A stretch of DNA of 24,496 nucleotides from Paraliobacillus sp044383835. Its GTDB lineage: Bacteria; Bacillota; Bacilli; Bacillales; Amphibacillaceae. Every line of letters begins with the position of its first letter. Position 1 is the first letter of the stretch. The DNA lies in contig NZ_JBISEP010000034.1 in the NCBI RefSeq assembly GCF_044383835.1, positions 1-24,496 of the forward strand, written 5' to 3'. The position numbers and the translations under genes are program-made. The notes under the pieces were generated by a model that ran no database searches, had not been told where the DNA came from, and was given only the letters and a program-made list of their open reading frames with translations. Below are positions 1-6,827 of the stretch, one piece after another.

Positions 1-172
1 GGAATTTTTTAAAATTACATTATTAATTTTCTGCAGGTCTTTGTATTTTTAAAAAGAGCAATTATGAAATTGATTCAACTTAATAATTATAATATATTTA
101 AGAAAAGAAGTGAATAGATTTTTGTATTTTCTTAAAATTATCATTATTTCATACTAATCACCATAAAATTTA

Positions 173-217
173 GGGACAGAGGCTTTTAATGTGTCAGCCC
201 GCGCTGTCTCATTTTTT
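173..217 (+). terminator. Rho-independent terminator-like hairpin before ugd
   Basis: The arms GGGACAG (173-179) and CTGTCTC (204-210) form a 7-pair stem with one G-U pair. An inner GGC/GCC pairing is possible, and ATTTTTTG follows. The T-run ends about five bases before the ugd ribosome site. It could end an upstream gene outside the window or act as an attenuator. A TATAAT lies at 88-93 but has no good -35. Function is inferred from structure only. Confidence 0.6.
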
Positions 218-237
218 GTATGGAAGGTGAGATGATA

Positions 238-1404
238 ATGAACATTACAGTCGTTGGTATGGGGTATGTTGGATTATCAAATGCCGTGCTGCTTGCACAA
301 CGAAACAGTGTAGTCGCATTAGATATTATCCCTAATAAAGTACAGTTAATTAACAATCAGTCTTGCCCAATTCAAGATACATATATTGAGGAATATTTAC
401 AAAGAAAAAAATTAGATCTTTATGCTACAACAGATAAACAGCTAGCTTATCAACATGGAGATATTATTATTATTTCTACACCTACAAATTATGATCCAGA
501 TAAGAATTATTTTGATACTAGCACAGTTGAAACAGTAATCGATGATGTAATCAAAGTGAATCCTGATGCAACAATGATTATCAAATCTACTGTTCCAGTT
601 GGATATACGTTAGAAACAAGAGCAAAATTTAAAACGGAAAATATCATTTTTTCTCCTGAATTTCTTCGAGAGGGAAAAGCATTATATGATAACCTATATC
701 CTTCACGTATCATTGTTGGAGAACAATCAGAACGAGCGCAACAGTTTGCAGTTTTACTTCAAAAAGGTGCGTTAAAAGAAAAAATAGATGTATTGTTTAC
801 TAATTCGACTGAAGCGGAAGCAATTAAGCTATTTGCAAATACGTACTTAGCAATGCGTGTCGCATTTTTCAATGAATTAGACACGTATGCGGAAGTGAGA
901 GGTCTAGATACGAAACAAATCATCGAAGGAGTTGGATTGGATCCAAGAATAGGTACGCATTACAATAATCCTTCTTTCGGTTATGGTGGTTATTGTTTAC
1001 CAAAAGACACCAAGCAACTGCTTGCGAATTATGAAGATGTGCCGAATAATATGATGGCGGCAATTGTTGATGCTAACCGTACGCGTAAAGATCATATTTC
1101 AGAAAGTATTCTTGCTAGAGAACCAAAAGTAGTAGGAATATATCGTTTAACAATGAAAACAGACTCTGATAATTTTAGGCAATCTGCCATTCAAGGGGTT
1201 ATGAAACGAATTAAAGCGAAAGGAATTGAAGTGGTTGTATATGAGCCAGTAATAAAAGAAGAAACATTTTATCACTCGAAAATGATTAAAGATTTAGAAA
1301 CATTTAAACAAATGTCTGACGTAATAGTAGCGAACAGAATAACAGATGAACTGAAAGATGTAACAGAAAAAGTATACACCAGAGACTTATTTAGCAGAGA
1401 CTAG
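238..1404 (+). CDS. ugd: UDP-glucose 6-dehydrogenase (short, 388 aa form)
   Basis: Cytosolic NAD-dependent enzyme that oxidises UDP-glucose twice to give UDP-glucuronate for surface polysaccharides. The ATG at 238 is preferred over 220 and 232 because AAGGTGAG at 224-231 sits six bases before it. The NAD-binding GMGYVG is at residues 7-12, the SPEFLREG segment at 139-146, a KLFANTYLA segment near 197-205 and the catalytic cysteine at 253 in GGYCLPKDTKQ. The length and large stretches resemble the enterobacterial Ugd as I recall it, more than the longer TuaD of Bacillus subtilis. It stands alone with its own terminator. It probably serves the polysaccharide locus starting near 8600, or an upstream one outside the window. 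A GDP-mannose dehydrogenase is less likely because the whole chain matches the Ugd form. Confidence 0.95.
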   Translation: MNITVVGMGYVGLSNAVLLAQRNSVVALDIIPNKVQLINNQSCPIQDTYIEEYLQRKKLDLYATTDKQLAYQHGDIIIISTPTNYDPDKNYFDTSTVETVIDDVIKVNPDATMIIKSTVPVGYTLETRAKFKTENIIFSPEFLREGKALYDNLYPSRIIVGEQSERAQQFAVLLQKGALKEKIDVLFTNSTEAEAIKLFANTYLAMRVAFFNELDTYAEVRGLDTKQIIEGVGLDPRIGTHYNNPSFGYGGYCLPKDTKQLLANYEDVPNNMMAAIVDANRTRKDHISESILAREPKVVGIYRLTMKTDSDNFRQSAIQGVMKRIKAKGIEVVVYEPVIKEETFYHSKMIKDLETFKQMSDVIVANRITDELKDVTEKVYTRDLFSRD

Positions 1405-1418
1405 TTAGATAGAGTTGG

Positions 1419-1456
1419 AACAGGATAAAAGGATCGAATCTTTTATCCTGTTTTAT
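1419..1456 (+). terminator. Intrinsic terminator after ugd
   Basis: A perfect 12-pair stem is formed by AACAGGATAAAA (1419-1430) and TTTTATCCTGTT (1441-1452) around a 10-base loop, followed by TTATTT. It begins 15 bases after the ugd stop. Confidence 0.9.
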
Positions 1457-1477
1457 TTACAATATTTATAAAAACGA

Positions 1478-1506
1478 TTAACATTTTTTGAACGATGTGA
1501 TAGAAT
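1478..1506 (+). promoter_or_regulatory. Sigma-A type promoter for the small gene at 1599
   Basis: The -35 is TTAACA (1478-1483), the spacer is 17 bases and the -10 is TAGAAT (1501-1506). A TG at 1498-1499 makes an extended -10. Both hexamers match consensus at five of six positions. It lies downstream of the ugd terminator, about 90 bases before the 1599 start. Confidence 0.6.
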
Positions 1507-1598
1507 CAATTTATTCCAAAAATGGCATATAAGATGGTTTAAACAAATAAATAAGCATTAGTTGATCAAAAAATTAGTTAACGAGGAATCAAATCAAT

Positions 1599-1778
1599 AT
1601 GAACAATGATAAATTACTAGATAGTGAAAAATTGAAAACGATTTTAACAAGCGTATACCAGAAGGACGAGCAAGGTGTGAGTTTAGAAGATATTATGGAA
1701 GACCTGAGAGAAGAATTAGCTCAAATGATACAAAAAGAAGAATGGGATAAAAAATCAAGTGTGCTATCTCGTTTTTAA
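1599..1778 (+). CDS. Small acidic protein of unknown function (59 aa)
   Basis: A short gene that I do not recognise. It is supported by its own good promoter (1478-1506), a GAGGAA ribosome site about ten bases before the ATG, and a terminator that starts 12 bases after the stop. The product starts MNNDKLLDSEKLKTIL and ends with SSVLSRF. It is rich in Glu, Asp and Lys, probably largely helical, and has no membrane segment or signal peptide. The helix around residues 28-48 (VSLEDIMEDLREELAQMI) is amphipathic and could mediate self-association or partner binding. It lies between ugd and the converging MFS gene and is not obviously linked to either. No function is proposed. Confidence 0.65.
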   Translation: MNNDKLLDSEKLKTILTSVYQKDEQGVSLEDIMEDLREELAQMIQKEEWDKKSSVLSRF

Positions 1779-1789
1779 GGAAGAATAAT

Positions 1790-1817
1790 GGGACAGGGGA
1801 ATTAGCTCCCTTGTCCC
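1790..1817. terminator. Bidirectional terminator between convergent genes
   Basis: The arms GGGACAGGGGA (1790-1800) and TCCCTTGTCCC (1807-1817) pair over 11 positions with one wobble. CGTTTTA follows on the plus strand, and a T-rich but interrupted ATTATTCTT follows on the minus strand. The right arm lies inside the last codons of the minus-strand MFS gene, whose stop is at 1802-1804. Confidence 0.75.
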
Positions 1818-2998
1818 GTTTTACGACTCTTAAATAGTAATGTTACATACAAAAGCATTGAAATGACTACAGAGCACGCAGCTGTTAAGTAGATAAAGCT
1901 GTAGCCAAAGTTTGAGGCAATGACACCAAATGTCATGGCACCAATTCCAACACCTAAATCAAAAAAGGCAAAGAATGTGGCGTTTGCCATTCCTTTTCGA
2001 TTGGAAGCTGCTTGATCAACAGCCCATGCTTGTAGAGCTGGTTGGACACTACCGAAACCAAGTCCATAGAGTGCAGCTGCTGTATACAAAACAAACGTAC
2101 TAGGTAGCCATACAAGTAGTAGCATCGCTGTGAAGATTAATAACGCCCCCGGTAAAAATACCGCAACATGTCCTTTCTGGTCATATAACCTACCCGCAAA
2201 CGTTCGAGAAATCATCAAAAATAAGGCGTAAGTTAGAAAGTAAATCTCTATTCCATCCATGCCTTTTTCTGCCGTGTATAAAGGAAGAAAAGAAGCAATT
2301 CCACCAAATGTTACTGTAATAAAAAACAATAACGTTGCAGGTTTTATTGCACTTTTTTCAAAAATATCGAATTTAATAGTCGTTGTTTTATGCTTGGAAT
2401 GCTCGACTTTTTTGTATTGAATTTGTGTCGATAAAATAAAGGCAACCAAACCTAATGCCGCACATATGATGAATAATTGTGAGAATGTTAAAGTGCCAAT
2501 TAATGTTAGCCCAAGTGCTGGTCCAAATGCTAGGGCAAGATTTCCCGACAACCCGAAGTAGCCCATTCCTTCTCCTCGTCGGCTTGGTGGGATTAAATCG
2601 GTTGCAATTGTACCAGTCGCAGTGGTGGAGAATCCCCAACCAATTCCTTGTAACATGCGCATTGCAATTAAAAATCCAATACTAGCAATAATTGAATACG
2701 AACCGACAGAGAGGACAAAGATTCCTAAGCCGATCATATAGACAAATTGTCGACCTTTTGACTCTAATGCATGTCCAGCATATGGTCGGAATAATAATGC
2801 AGAGAATGTAAATATACCAGTAACAATTCCGATTAATTGATCACTACCACCAAGATGTTGAACAAATAACGGAATTGTAGGTAATGTCATTTGAAATCCT
2901 AAGAAAATAAAAAAGTTTGCCACACAAATAAGGGCAAAGTCTTTCGTCCAAATCTTTTCTTTTGTTATTGTTGCATGTGTTTGTTTACCATTTGGCAT
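1802..2998 (-). CDS. Major facilitator superfamily (MFS) transporter
   Basis: Integral membrane secondary transporter of 398 residues with about 12 predicted membrane helices. It is probably a drug or metabolite exporter, but the substrate cannot be read from the sequence. After a hydrophilic start (MPNGKQTHAT) the first helix is ALICVANFFIFLGF. The loop RPYAGHALESKGRQ matches the MFS motif A between helices 2 and 3, with a related loop (RTFAGRLYDQKGH) in the second half. The ATG at 2998 is chosen because the frame upstream (to 3172) has no membrane-protein character and runs over the gene's own promoter. AGAAGG lies upstream at a rather long spacing. The last codons form one arm of the terminator at 1790-1817. 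It lies downstream of corA with a 127-base gap and its own promoter. Confidence 0.85.
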   Translation of the reverse strand: MPNGKQTHATITKEKIWTKDFALICVANFFIFLGFQMTLPTIPLFVQHLGGSDQLIGIVTGIFTFSALLFRPYAGHALESKGRQFVYMIGLGIFVLSVGSYSIIASIGFLIAMRMLQGIGWGFSTTATGTIATDLIPPSRRGEGMGYFGLSGNLALAFGPALGLTLIGTLTFSQLFIICAALGLVAFILSTQIQYKKVEHSKHKTTTIKFDIFEKSAIKPATLLFFITVTFGGIASFLPLYTAEKGMDGIEIYFLTYALFLMISRTFAGRLYDQKGHVAVFLPGALLIFTAMLLLVWLPSTFVLYTAAALYGLGFGSVQPALQAWAVDQAASNRKGMANATFFAFFDLGVGIGAMTFGVIASNFGYSFIYLTAACSVVISMLLYVTLLFKSRKTGQGS

Positions 2999-3040
2999 GT
3001 GTTTATTTCTACCTTCTTTCCTTCGTAACTCGAAATATAT

Positions 3041-3069
3041 ATTATACCTTACTACTTCACTTTTGAAAA
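3041..3069 (-). promoter_or_regulatory. Probable promoter of the MFS gene
   Basis: On the minus strand, a perfect TATAAT (3046-3041) lies 17 bases downstream of TTTTCA (3069-3064). It is about 45 bases upstream of the ATG at 2998. The -35 is weak. Confidence 0.5.
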
Positions 3070-3125
3070 GAGAAACACTAGGGTCAGCTTTTGTCAAAAA
3101 AAAGCTGGAATGCCTACTTCCTTCG

Positions 3126-4079
3126 TTAAAACCACCTTTTTCGCTTGAACCATGCGAACATGGCAATAGCAATCACTACCATCACACCGAGTGTAATATA
3201 GTACCCTGCATCTGTTTGAAGTTCTGGCATATAAGTAAAGTTCATCCCATATATACCTGCAATTAAAGTAAGCGGTGCAAAGATAGACGTAATAATTGTT
3301 AGTACTTTCATTACCTCATTAGTTTGATGGGAGTTTAAAGATAAATAATTATCTCGAATATCATTAGCAATGTCACGATTCGATGCTACCATTTCGGAAA
3401 GCTTTAATAAATGATCATAGATATCGGTAAAGTATGCTCGACGATCCTTAATTCCCTTAAGATGACTAGAATTTAACATACGATAAAATAGATCACGAAC
3501 CGGATTAATGGTATGTCGCAATTGTAACAACTGATGTCTTATGTCGAATAAATTATCTAACAATACAGGCATCGTTTTTTCATTTGGATTATTCTCGACT
3601 TCATTCAGTTCATCCTCAATCGAATAGATGATCGGAAAATAATGATCAACAATTTTGTCCAATATTTCATAGAACACACGATACGAATCCCACTTTTCAA
3701 TTTGTTCCTCACGCAATTTTTTTAGACGCTGCCATACTTGATTAATTTGAATAGAGGATTGGTGATGGAACGTGACAATCGCATTTTCACTCAAAAAGAA
3801 ATCATGCTCTAGCTGATTTAATGTCATCGGTTCAATCGCATGCATAATGAAAAAACTAAAATCATCATAATAATCCAGTTTTGCACGTTGTAAGTTTTGC
3901 AAACAATCCTCGATGGCCAAGGGGTGAAAGTGTAATGTCTTTTCAAGATGAATGACTTCTTCTGACGTTGGTTGGTCAAAGTCAATCCAATACCATTGAT
4001 AATCAATGGTAGACAGATCCTCCATTGCATCTAATTCTATTAGTTGTTGCTGCTTCGTTACTGCAATAATTTGTATCAT
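3126..4079 (-). CDS. corA: CorA-family magnesium/divalent cation transporter
   Basis: Membrane channel for Mg2+ (or Co2+/Ni2+), expected to be a pentamer with a large cytoplasmic domain. At 317 residues it has the usual CorA length. The N-terminal domain is mixed alpha/beta. A long helical stretch (about 120-250) precedes two membrane helices near 258-277 and 293-311. The signature YGMNF (GMN at 278-280) ends the first helix, and the protein ends in the basic FKRKRWF. The ATG at 4079 is preferred over an in-frame TTG at 4100 because GAGAGGGGAG lies nine bases before it and would otherwise be coding. No neighbour suggests a special role, so housekeeping Mg2+ uptake is likely. Zn2+ efflux (ZntB-like) cannot be excluded. 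Confidence 0.93.
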   Translation of the reverse strand: MIQIIAVTKQQQLIELDAMEDLSTIDYQWYWIDFDQPTSEEVIHLEKTLHFHPLAIEDCLQNLQRAKLDYYDDFSFFIMHAIEPMTLNQLEHDFFLSENAIVTFHHQSSIQINQVWQRLKKLREEQIEKWDSYRVFYEILDKIVDHYFPIIYSIEDELNEVENNPNEKTMPVLLDNLFDIRHQLLQLRHTINPVRDLFYRMLNSSHLKGIKDRRAYFTDIYDHLLKLSEMVASNRDIANDIRDNYLSLNSHQTNEVMKVLTIITSIFAPLTLIAGIYGMNFTYMPELQTDAGYYITLGVMVVIAIAMFAWFKRKRWF

Positions 4080-4105
4080 TTGATAATTCTCCCCTCTCAA
4101 TCACT

Positions 4106-4134
4106 AGTATACCCTTGAAAGATGAACAGAAAAC
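4106..4134 (-). promoter_or_regulatory. Possible promoter of corA
   Basis: On the minus strand, TATACT (4111-4106) is preceded at 17 bases by GTTTTC (4134-4129), a poor -35. Transcription would start about 20 bases before the ATG at 4079. Confidence 0.35.
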
Positions 4135-4176
4135 GAAACTGAGGCAAAGAAGTCTGTCCTTTTGGGCCTCAACAAA

Positions 4177-4214
4177 ATAAATAAAATGGGACGAGGAGGT
4201 TACCCCCTTGTCCC
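4177..4214 (-). terminator. Intrinsic terminator after nrdG
   Basis: Read on the minus strand, the arms GGGACAAGGGG (4214-4204) and CTCCTCGTCCC (4198-4188) pair over about 11 positions with mismatch or wobble. ATTTTATTTATTTT follows. It begins two bases after the nrdG stop and shares its stem sequence with the terminator at 1790-1817. Confidence 0.8.
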
Positions 4215-4215
4215 A

Positions 4216-4683
4216 TTAAAGCATTACTTCCATTTTATTTAAGTCAATTACACGTTGGTTTCGGCTTCCTCTAAATGATAAGGATAGATCTTTTTCTGCT
4301 AAAATAAATGGTCCATCGACAAGCACGTCACAATAGCTAAGCAATTCACACTGGTAAGGATTTTTTGATTGCTGCAATTGCTCTAATGTGAACCCGCTAT
4401 AAGCCCAGATGTGTTTGCCCATCGCTTTTAGTCGCTTAGCAACTCTTGCTACTTCTTCTGCTTGAAAGAAAGGCTCACCACCAGACAAAGTAATATCGGT
4501 TAATGGATTGCTTCCAGCTTCTTCAACGACTTCATCAACAGTCATTTCTGTTCCATTCCGGATATTCCAGCTTGCTGGATTATGACATCCTTTGCAGAAG
4601 TGCGGGCATCCTGCAAAGAAAATTACCGTACGCAAGCCTTCCCCATCTACAACGGAATCGTGTAAAATGTTCATTACCTTCAT
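4216..4683 (-). CDS. nrdG: Anaerobic ribonucleotide reductase activating protein (radical SAM)
   Basis: Cytosolic radical-SAM enzyme of 155 residues, within the usual size of NrdG. It uses a [4Fe-4S] cluster and S-adenosylmethionine to put the glycyl radical on NrdD. The cluster motif CPHFCKGC gives C26, C30 and C33 (CX3CX2C). The SAM-contacting SGGEP motif follows near residue 68. Its ATG overlaps the nrdD stop as ATGA (4683-4680), so the two are almost certainly translated together. Expression should follow the Fnr/NrdR-controlled promoter upstream of nrdD. The terminator at 4177-4214 closes the operon. Confidence 0.96.
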   Translation of the reverse strand: MKVMNILHDSVVDGEGLRTVIFFAGCPHFCKGCHNPASWNIRNGTEMTVDEVVEEAGSNPLTDITLSGGEPFFQAEEVARVAKRLKAMGKHIWAYSGFTLEQLQQSKNPYQCELLSYCDVLVDGPFILAEKDLSLSFRGSRNQRVIDLNKMEVML

Positions 4684-6602
4684 GAATGATCAGCGCTTTT
4701 CTGTACAGTAGCTCCATTAACACGGCTGGTTTGGTGCTTCACACGCTGGCTTTCTTCTGCTCGTTTAGCAGAATTCCATTTCTTCATATCTCCAACAAGA
4801 TAACCAGTAATTCGGCGAATCCGTTCTACTCTTTCTTGATCATCATTCTGGCATTTAGGGCAAGCATGATCGATAATCCCTGTATACCCGCAAGCTTTAC
4901 AACGGTCGACTGGGTGATTAATTGATCCATAACCAAAGTCACTTGCTGCCATTGCTTTAACTAATGTATCAAGTGCTTTTGTGTTTTTAGAAACGTCACC
5001 ATCACATTCAATGTAAGAGATATGTCCACCATTACACAATTTATGAAAAGCCCCTTCTTTACGAATTTTATCAATCGCACGAATAGCGTAATAAACAGGA
5101 ACATGGAAAGAGTTCGTGTAATAATCCCGCTCTGTTATACCAGGAAGGTTACCGAATTCCTTTTGATCACTTCTCGTGAATTTTCCGGATAATCCTTCTG
5201 CGGGTGTTGCAATAAGAGAAAAATTCAAATCATATTGATCGGCAGCTTGATCTGCGCGCTTTCTCATGTGAGAAACAATTTGATACCCTAATTCATACGC
5301 ATCATCTGATTCTCCGTGATGTTCACCAGTTAGCGCTTTTAATGCTTCAGCTAATCCGATAAAGCCAATACTTAGTGTGCCGTGTTTTAATACGTCTGCT
5401 AGTTCGTCTTCAGCGGCCAACTTTTCACTGTCTTTCCACACCCCTTGGCTATATAAAAAAGAAAAGTGCTGTGCTTTTTTCTTTATCTGAAAAGCATACC
5501 GTTCCAATAATTGTTTAATCACTAGATCAATATAGTGGTCTAATTTATTGAAAAAACTAACAGTGTCATAAGAAGTCAATGCTATTTTCACAAGATTAAT
5601 CGATGTAAATGATAAATTCCCACGCTTAATTCCATTTTCTACCCCGTGCCGATTGCCCATCACACGTGTACGACAACCCATGTAGGCAACTTCAGATTCT
5701 GTTGTACCATCATAATACTGCCCGTTGAAGGTAGAGTCTATGAAACTGAAATTCGGAAATAATCGTTCAGCAGTCGTCTCTAATGCTAGCTGATAGAGAT
5801 CATAGTTTCGTTCGCCAGATTCAAAGTTGATTCCTTTTTTCATTTTAAAAATTTGAATTGGAAAAATAGGTGTTTCACCATTTCCTAGCCCTGCTTTTGT
5901 TGCAAGCAATAAGTTTTTTACAAATAAGCGACCTTCGTCTGAAGTATCAGTGCCGTAGTTAACTGAAACAAACGGTACTTGCCCACCGCCACGCGAATGC
6001 ATAGAGTTACAGTTATGAACAAAAGCTTCACACGCTTGATACACGTCACGATCTGTTTCATTCCAAGCTGCTTCGTCAAGTGCTCGTTCGGTAAGTGTAG
6101 CTGCATAACGCTTGATGCGTTTTTTATGTTTTAAGAAAGTTTTATGTACATAAGGTGCAAGGTCTTTATCAAACATTGGATAGCTTTGTCCACCGTGCTG
6201 CATATTTTGGTTTGATTGAAAAATAATAGAGGCAAGTGCCATTGCGCTTAAAATATCATTCGGTTCCCGCATATAGCCATGACCAGTATTAAAGCCATCT
6301 TTTAATATTTCGCCCAATGGAATTTGACAACAAGTCGTTGTTCCAGTCGGCATAAAGTCAAGATCATGTGGATGAATAAAATTTTCTTCCATCGCTTGCG
6401 TGATGTCTGGACTTAACATGACTTTTTTGGCATAATGTTTAGATGCCTCAGATGCGAATTTGGACATTTGTCCCATTGGTGACTGACCATCGACATTCGC
6501 ATTCTCTTGAATTAAATCTTGATTACTAGAATCAACAATTTGATCTATCGCTTCTAGTAAGTGATCCTCTGTCTCTTTTGTGAGCGTTGGCATGGTTAGC
6601 AT
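4680..6602 (-). CDS. nrdD: Class III anaerobic ribonucleoside-triphosphate reductase
   Basis: Oxygen-sensitive glycyl-radical enzyme that reduces ribonucleoside triphosphates to deoxyribonucleotides during anaerobic growth. Of 640 residues, the substrate-radical cysteine is C91 or C92 in TTTCCQIPL. A second conserved cysteine lies in GCRTRV, the Zn site is C568, C571, C581 and C584, and the radical glycine is G600 in RITGYL. The ATG at 6602 is preferred over an in-frame GTG at 6611 because AGGAG (6615-6611) sits eight bases before it. The chain starts directly at the segment that follows the ATP-cone in E. coli NrdD. The roughly 90-residue dATP-sensing cone is therefore absent, as in some other Firmicute NrdDs. 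nrdG follows with a four-base overlap. Confidence 0.96.
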   Translation of the reverse strand: MLTMPTLTKETEDHLLEAIDQIVDSSNQDLIQENANVDGQSPMGQMSKFASEASKHYAKKVMLSPDITQAMEENFIHPHDLDFMPTGTTTCCQIPLGEILKDGFNTGHGYMREPNDILSAMALASIIFQSNQNMQHGGQSYPMFDKDLAPYVHKTFLKHKKRIKRYAATLTERALDEAAWNETDRDVYQACEAFVHNCNSMHSRGGGQVPFVSVNYGTDTSDEGRLFVKNLLLATKAGLGNGETPIFPIQIFKMKKGINFESGERNYDLYQLALETTAERLFPNFSFIDSTFNGQYYDGTTESEVAYMGCRTRVMGNRHGVENGIKRGNLSFTSINLVKIALTSYDTVSFFNKLDHYIDLVIKQLLERYAFQIKKKAQHFSFLYSQGVWKDSEKLAAEDELADVLKHGTLSIGFIGLAEALKALTGEHHGESDDAYELGYQIVSHMRKRADQAADQYDLNFSLIATPAEGLSGKFTRSDQKEFGNLPGITERDYYTNSFHVPVYYAIRAIDKIRKEGAFHKLCNGGHISYIECDGDVSKNTKALDTLVKAMAASDFGYGSINHPVDRCKACGYTGIIDHACPKCQNDDQERVERIRRITGYLVGDMKKWNSAKRAEESQRVKHQTSRVNGATVQKSADHS

Positions 6603-6616
6603 AAAATCCACTCCTG

Positions 6617-6632
6617 TTTCAATATATTGTAC
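6617..6632 (-). promoter_or_regulatory. NrdR box 2 (promoter-proximal to nrdD)
   Basis: The core CAATATATTG (6620-6629) fits the NrdR core CWATATATWG at every position. It is a perfect 10-base palindrome just upstream of the nrdD ribosome site. The second box lies 32 bases away centre to centre, the arrangement known for NrdR repressor sites at nrd promoters. Confidence 0.8.
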
Positions 6633-6648
6633 GCATTACGCGATTCAG

Positions 6649-6664
6649 TTACTATATATAGTAT
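6649..6664 (-). promoter_or_regulatory. NrdR box 1, overlapping a possible -10
   Basis: The core CTATATATAG (6652-6661) again fits CWATATATWG fully. The gap between the two 16-base boxes is 16 bases. A TATACT (6665-6660 on the minus strand) overlaps this box, and TAAACT lies at 6679-6674. Repressor bound here would cover the start of transcription. The NrdR gene itself is not in the window. Confidence 0.8.
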
Positions 6665-6673
6665 ACGATTGTT

Positions 6674-6679
6674 AGTTTA
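6674..6679 (-). promoter_or_regulatory. Candidate -10 of the nrdDG promoter
   Basis: TAAACT on the minus strand would put the transcription start near 6667, which places the centre of the Fnr box about 42 bases upstream, the usual class II activator position. TATACT at 6665-6660 is a better hexamer but would put the Fnr box near -56. The choice is not settled by sequence. Confidence 0.4.
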
Positions 6680-6698
6680 GCATGTGAAAAGAAGAAAA

Positions 6699-6720
6699 AA
6701 CTGTGACATACATCACAGTT
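6699..6720. promoter_or_regulatory. Fnr-type operator upstream of nrdDG
   Basis: The arms AACTGTGA (6699-6706) and TCACAGTT (6713-6720) are perfectly complementary with a six-base centre, so the site contains TGTGA-N6-TCACA, the Bacillus Fnr (and CRP-like) consensus. Its place before the anaerobic reductase operon fits oxygen-dependent activation by Fnr. A Rex or other CRP-family protein is a less likely ligand. Confidence 0.8.
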
Positions 6721-6748
6721 CATGATTAAAAAAAGCCATATAGTAAGT

Positions 6749-6784
6749 GGGACAAGGAAAAATCCTCCTCTTCTTTTTTTTTTT
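6749..6784 (+). terminator. Degenerate terminator-like hairpin with long T-run
   Basis: GGGACAAGGA (6749-6758) can pair imperfectly with TCCTCCTCTTC (6763-6773), and 11 Ts follow on the plus strand. No plus-strand gene precedes it, while the EAL gene ends at 6828 on the other strand. It may be a decayed bidirectional terminator. Weak support. Confidence 0.3.
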
Positions 6785-6827
6785 AAGGACCAACTACTCT
6801 CTGACACTTGGCTCTTATACTCAAGTA

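Noticed and set aside
3126..3172. Longer MFS start at 3172
   Set aside because: It would overlap the end of corA and place the promoter inside the gene. The added residues do not resemble a transporter N-terminus.
2997..3266. Plus-strand frame across the corA-MFS junction
   Set aside because: It is antisense to the corA end and covers the MFS promoter. Its sequence has no family features.
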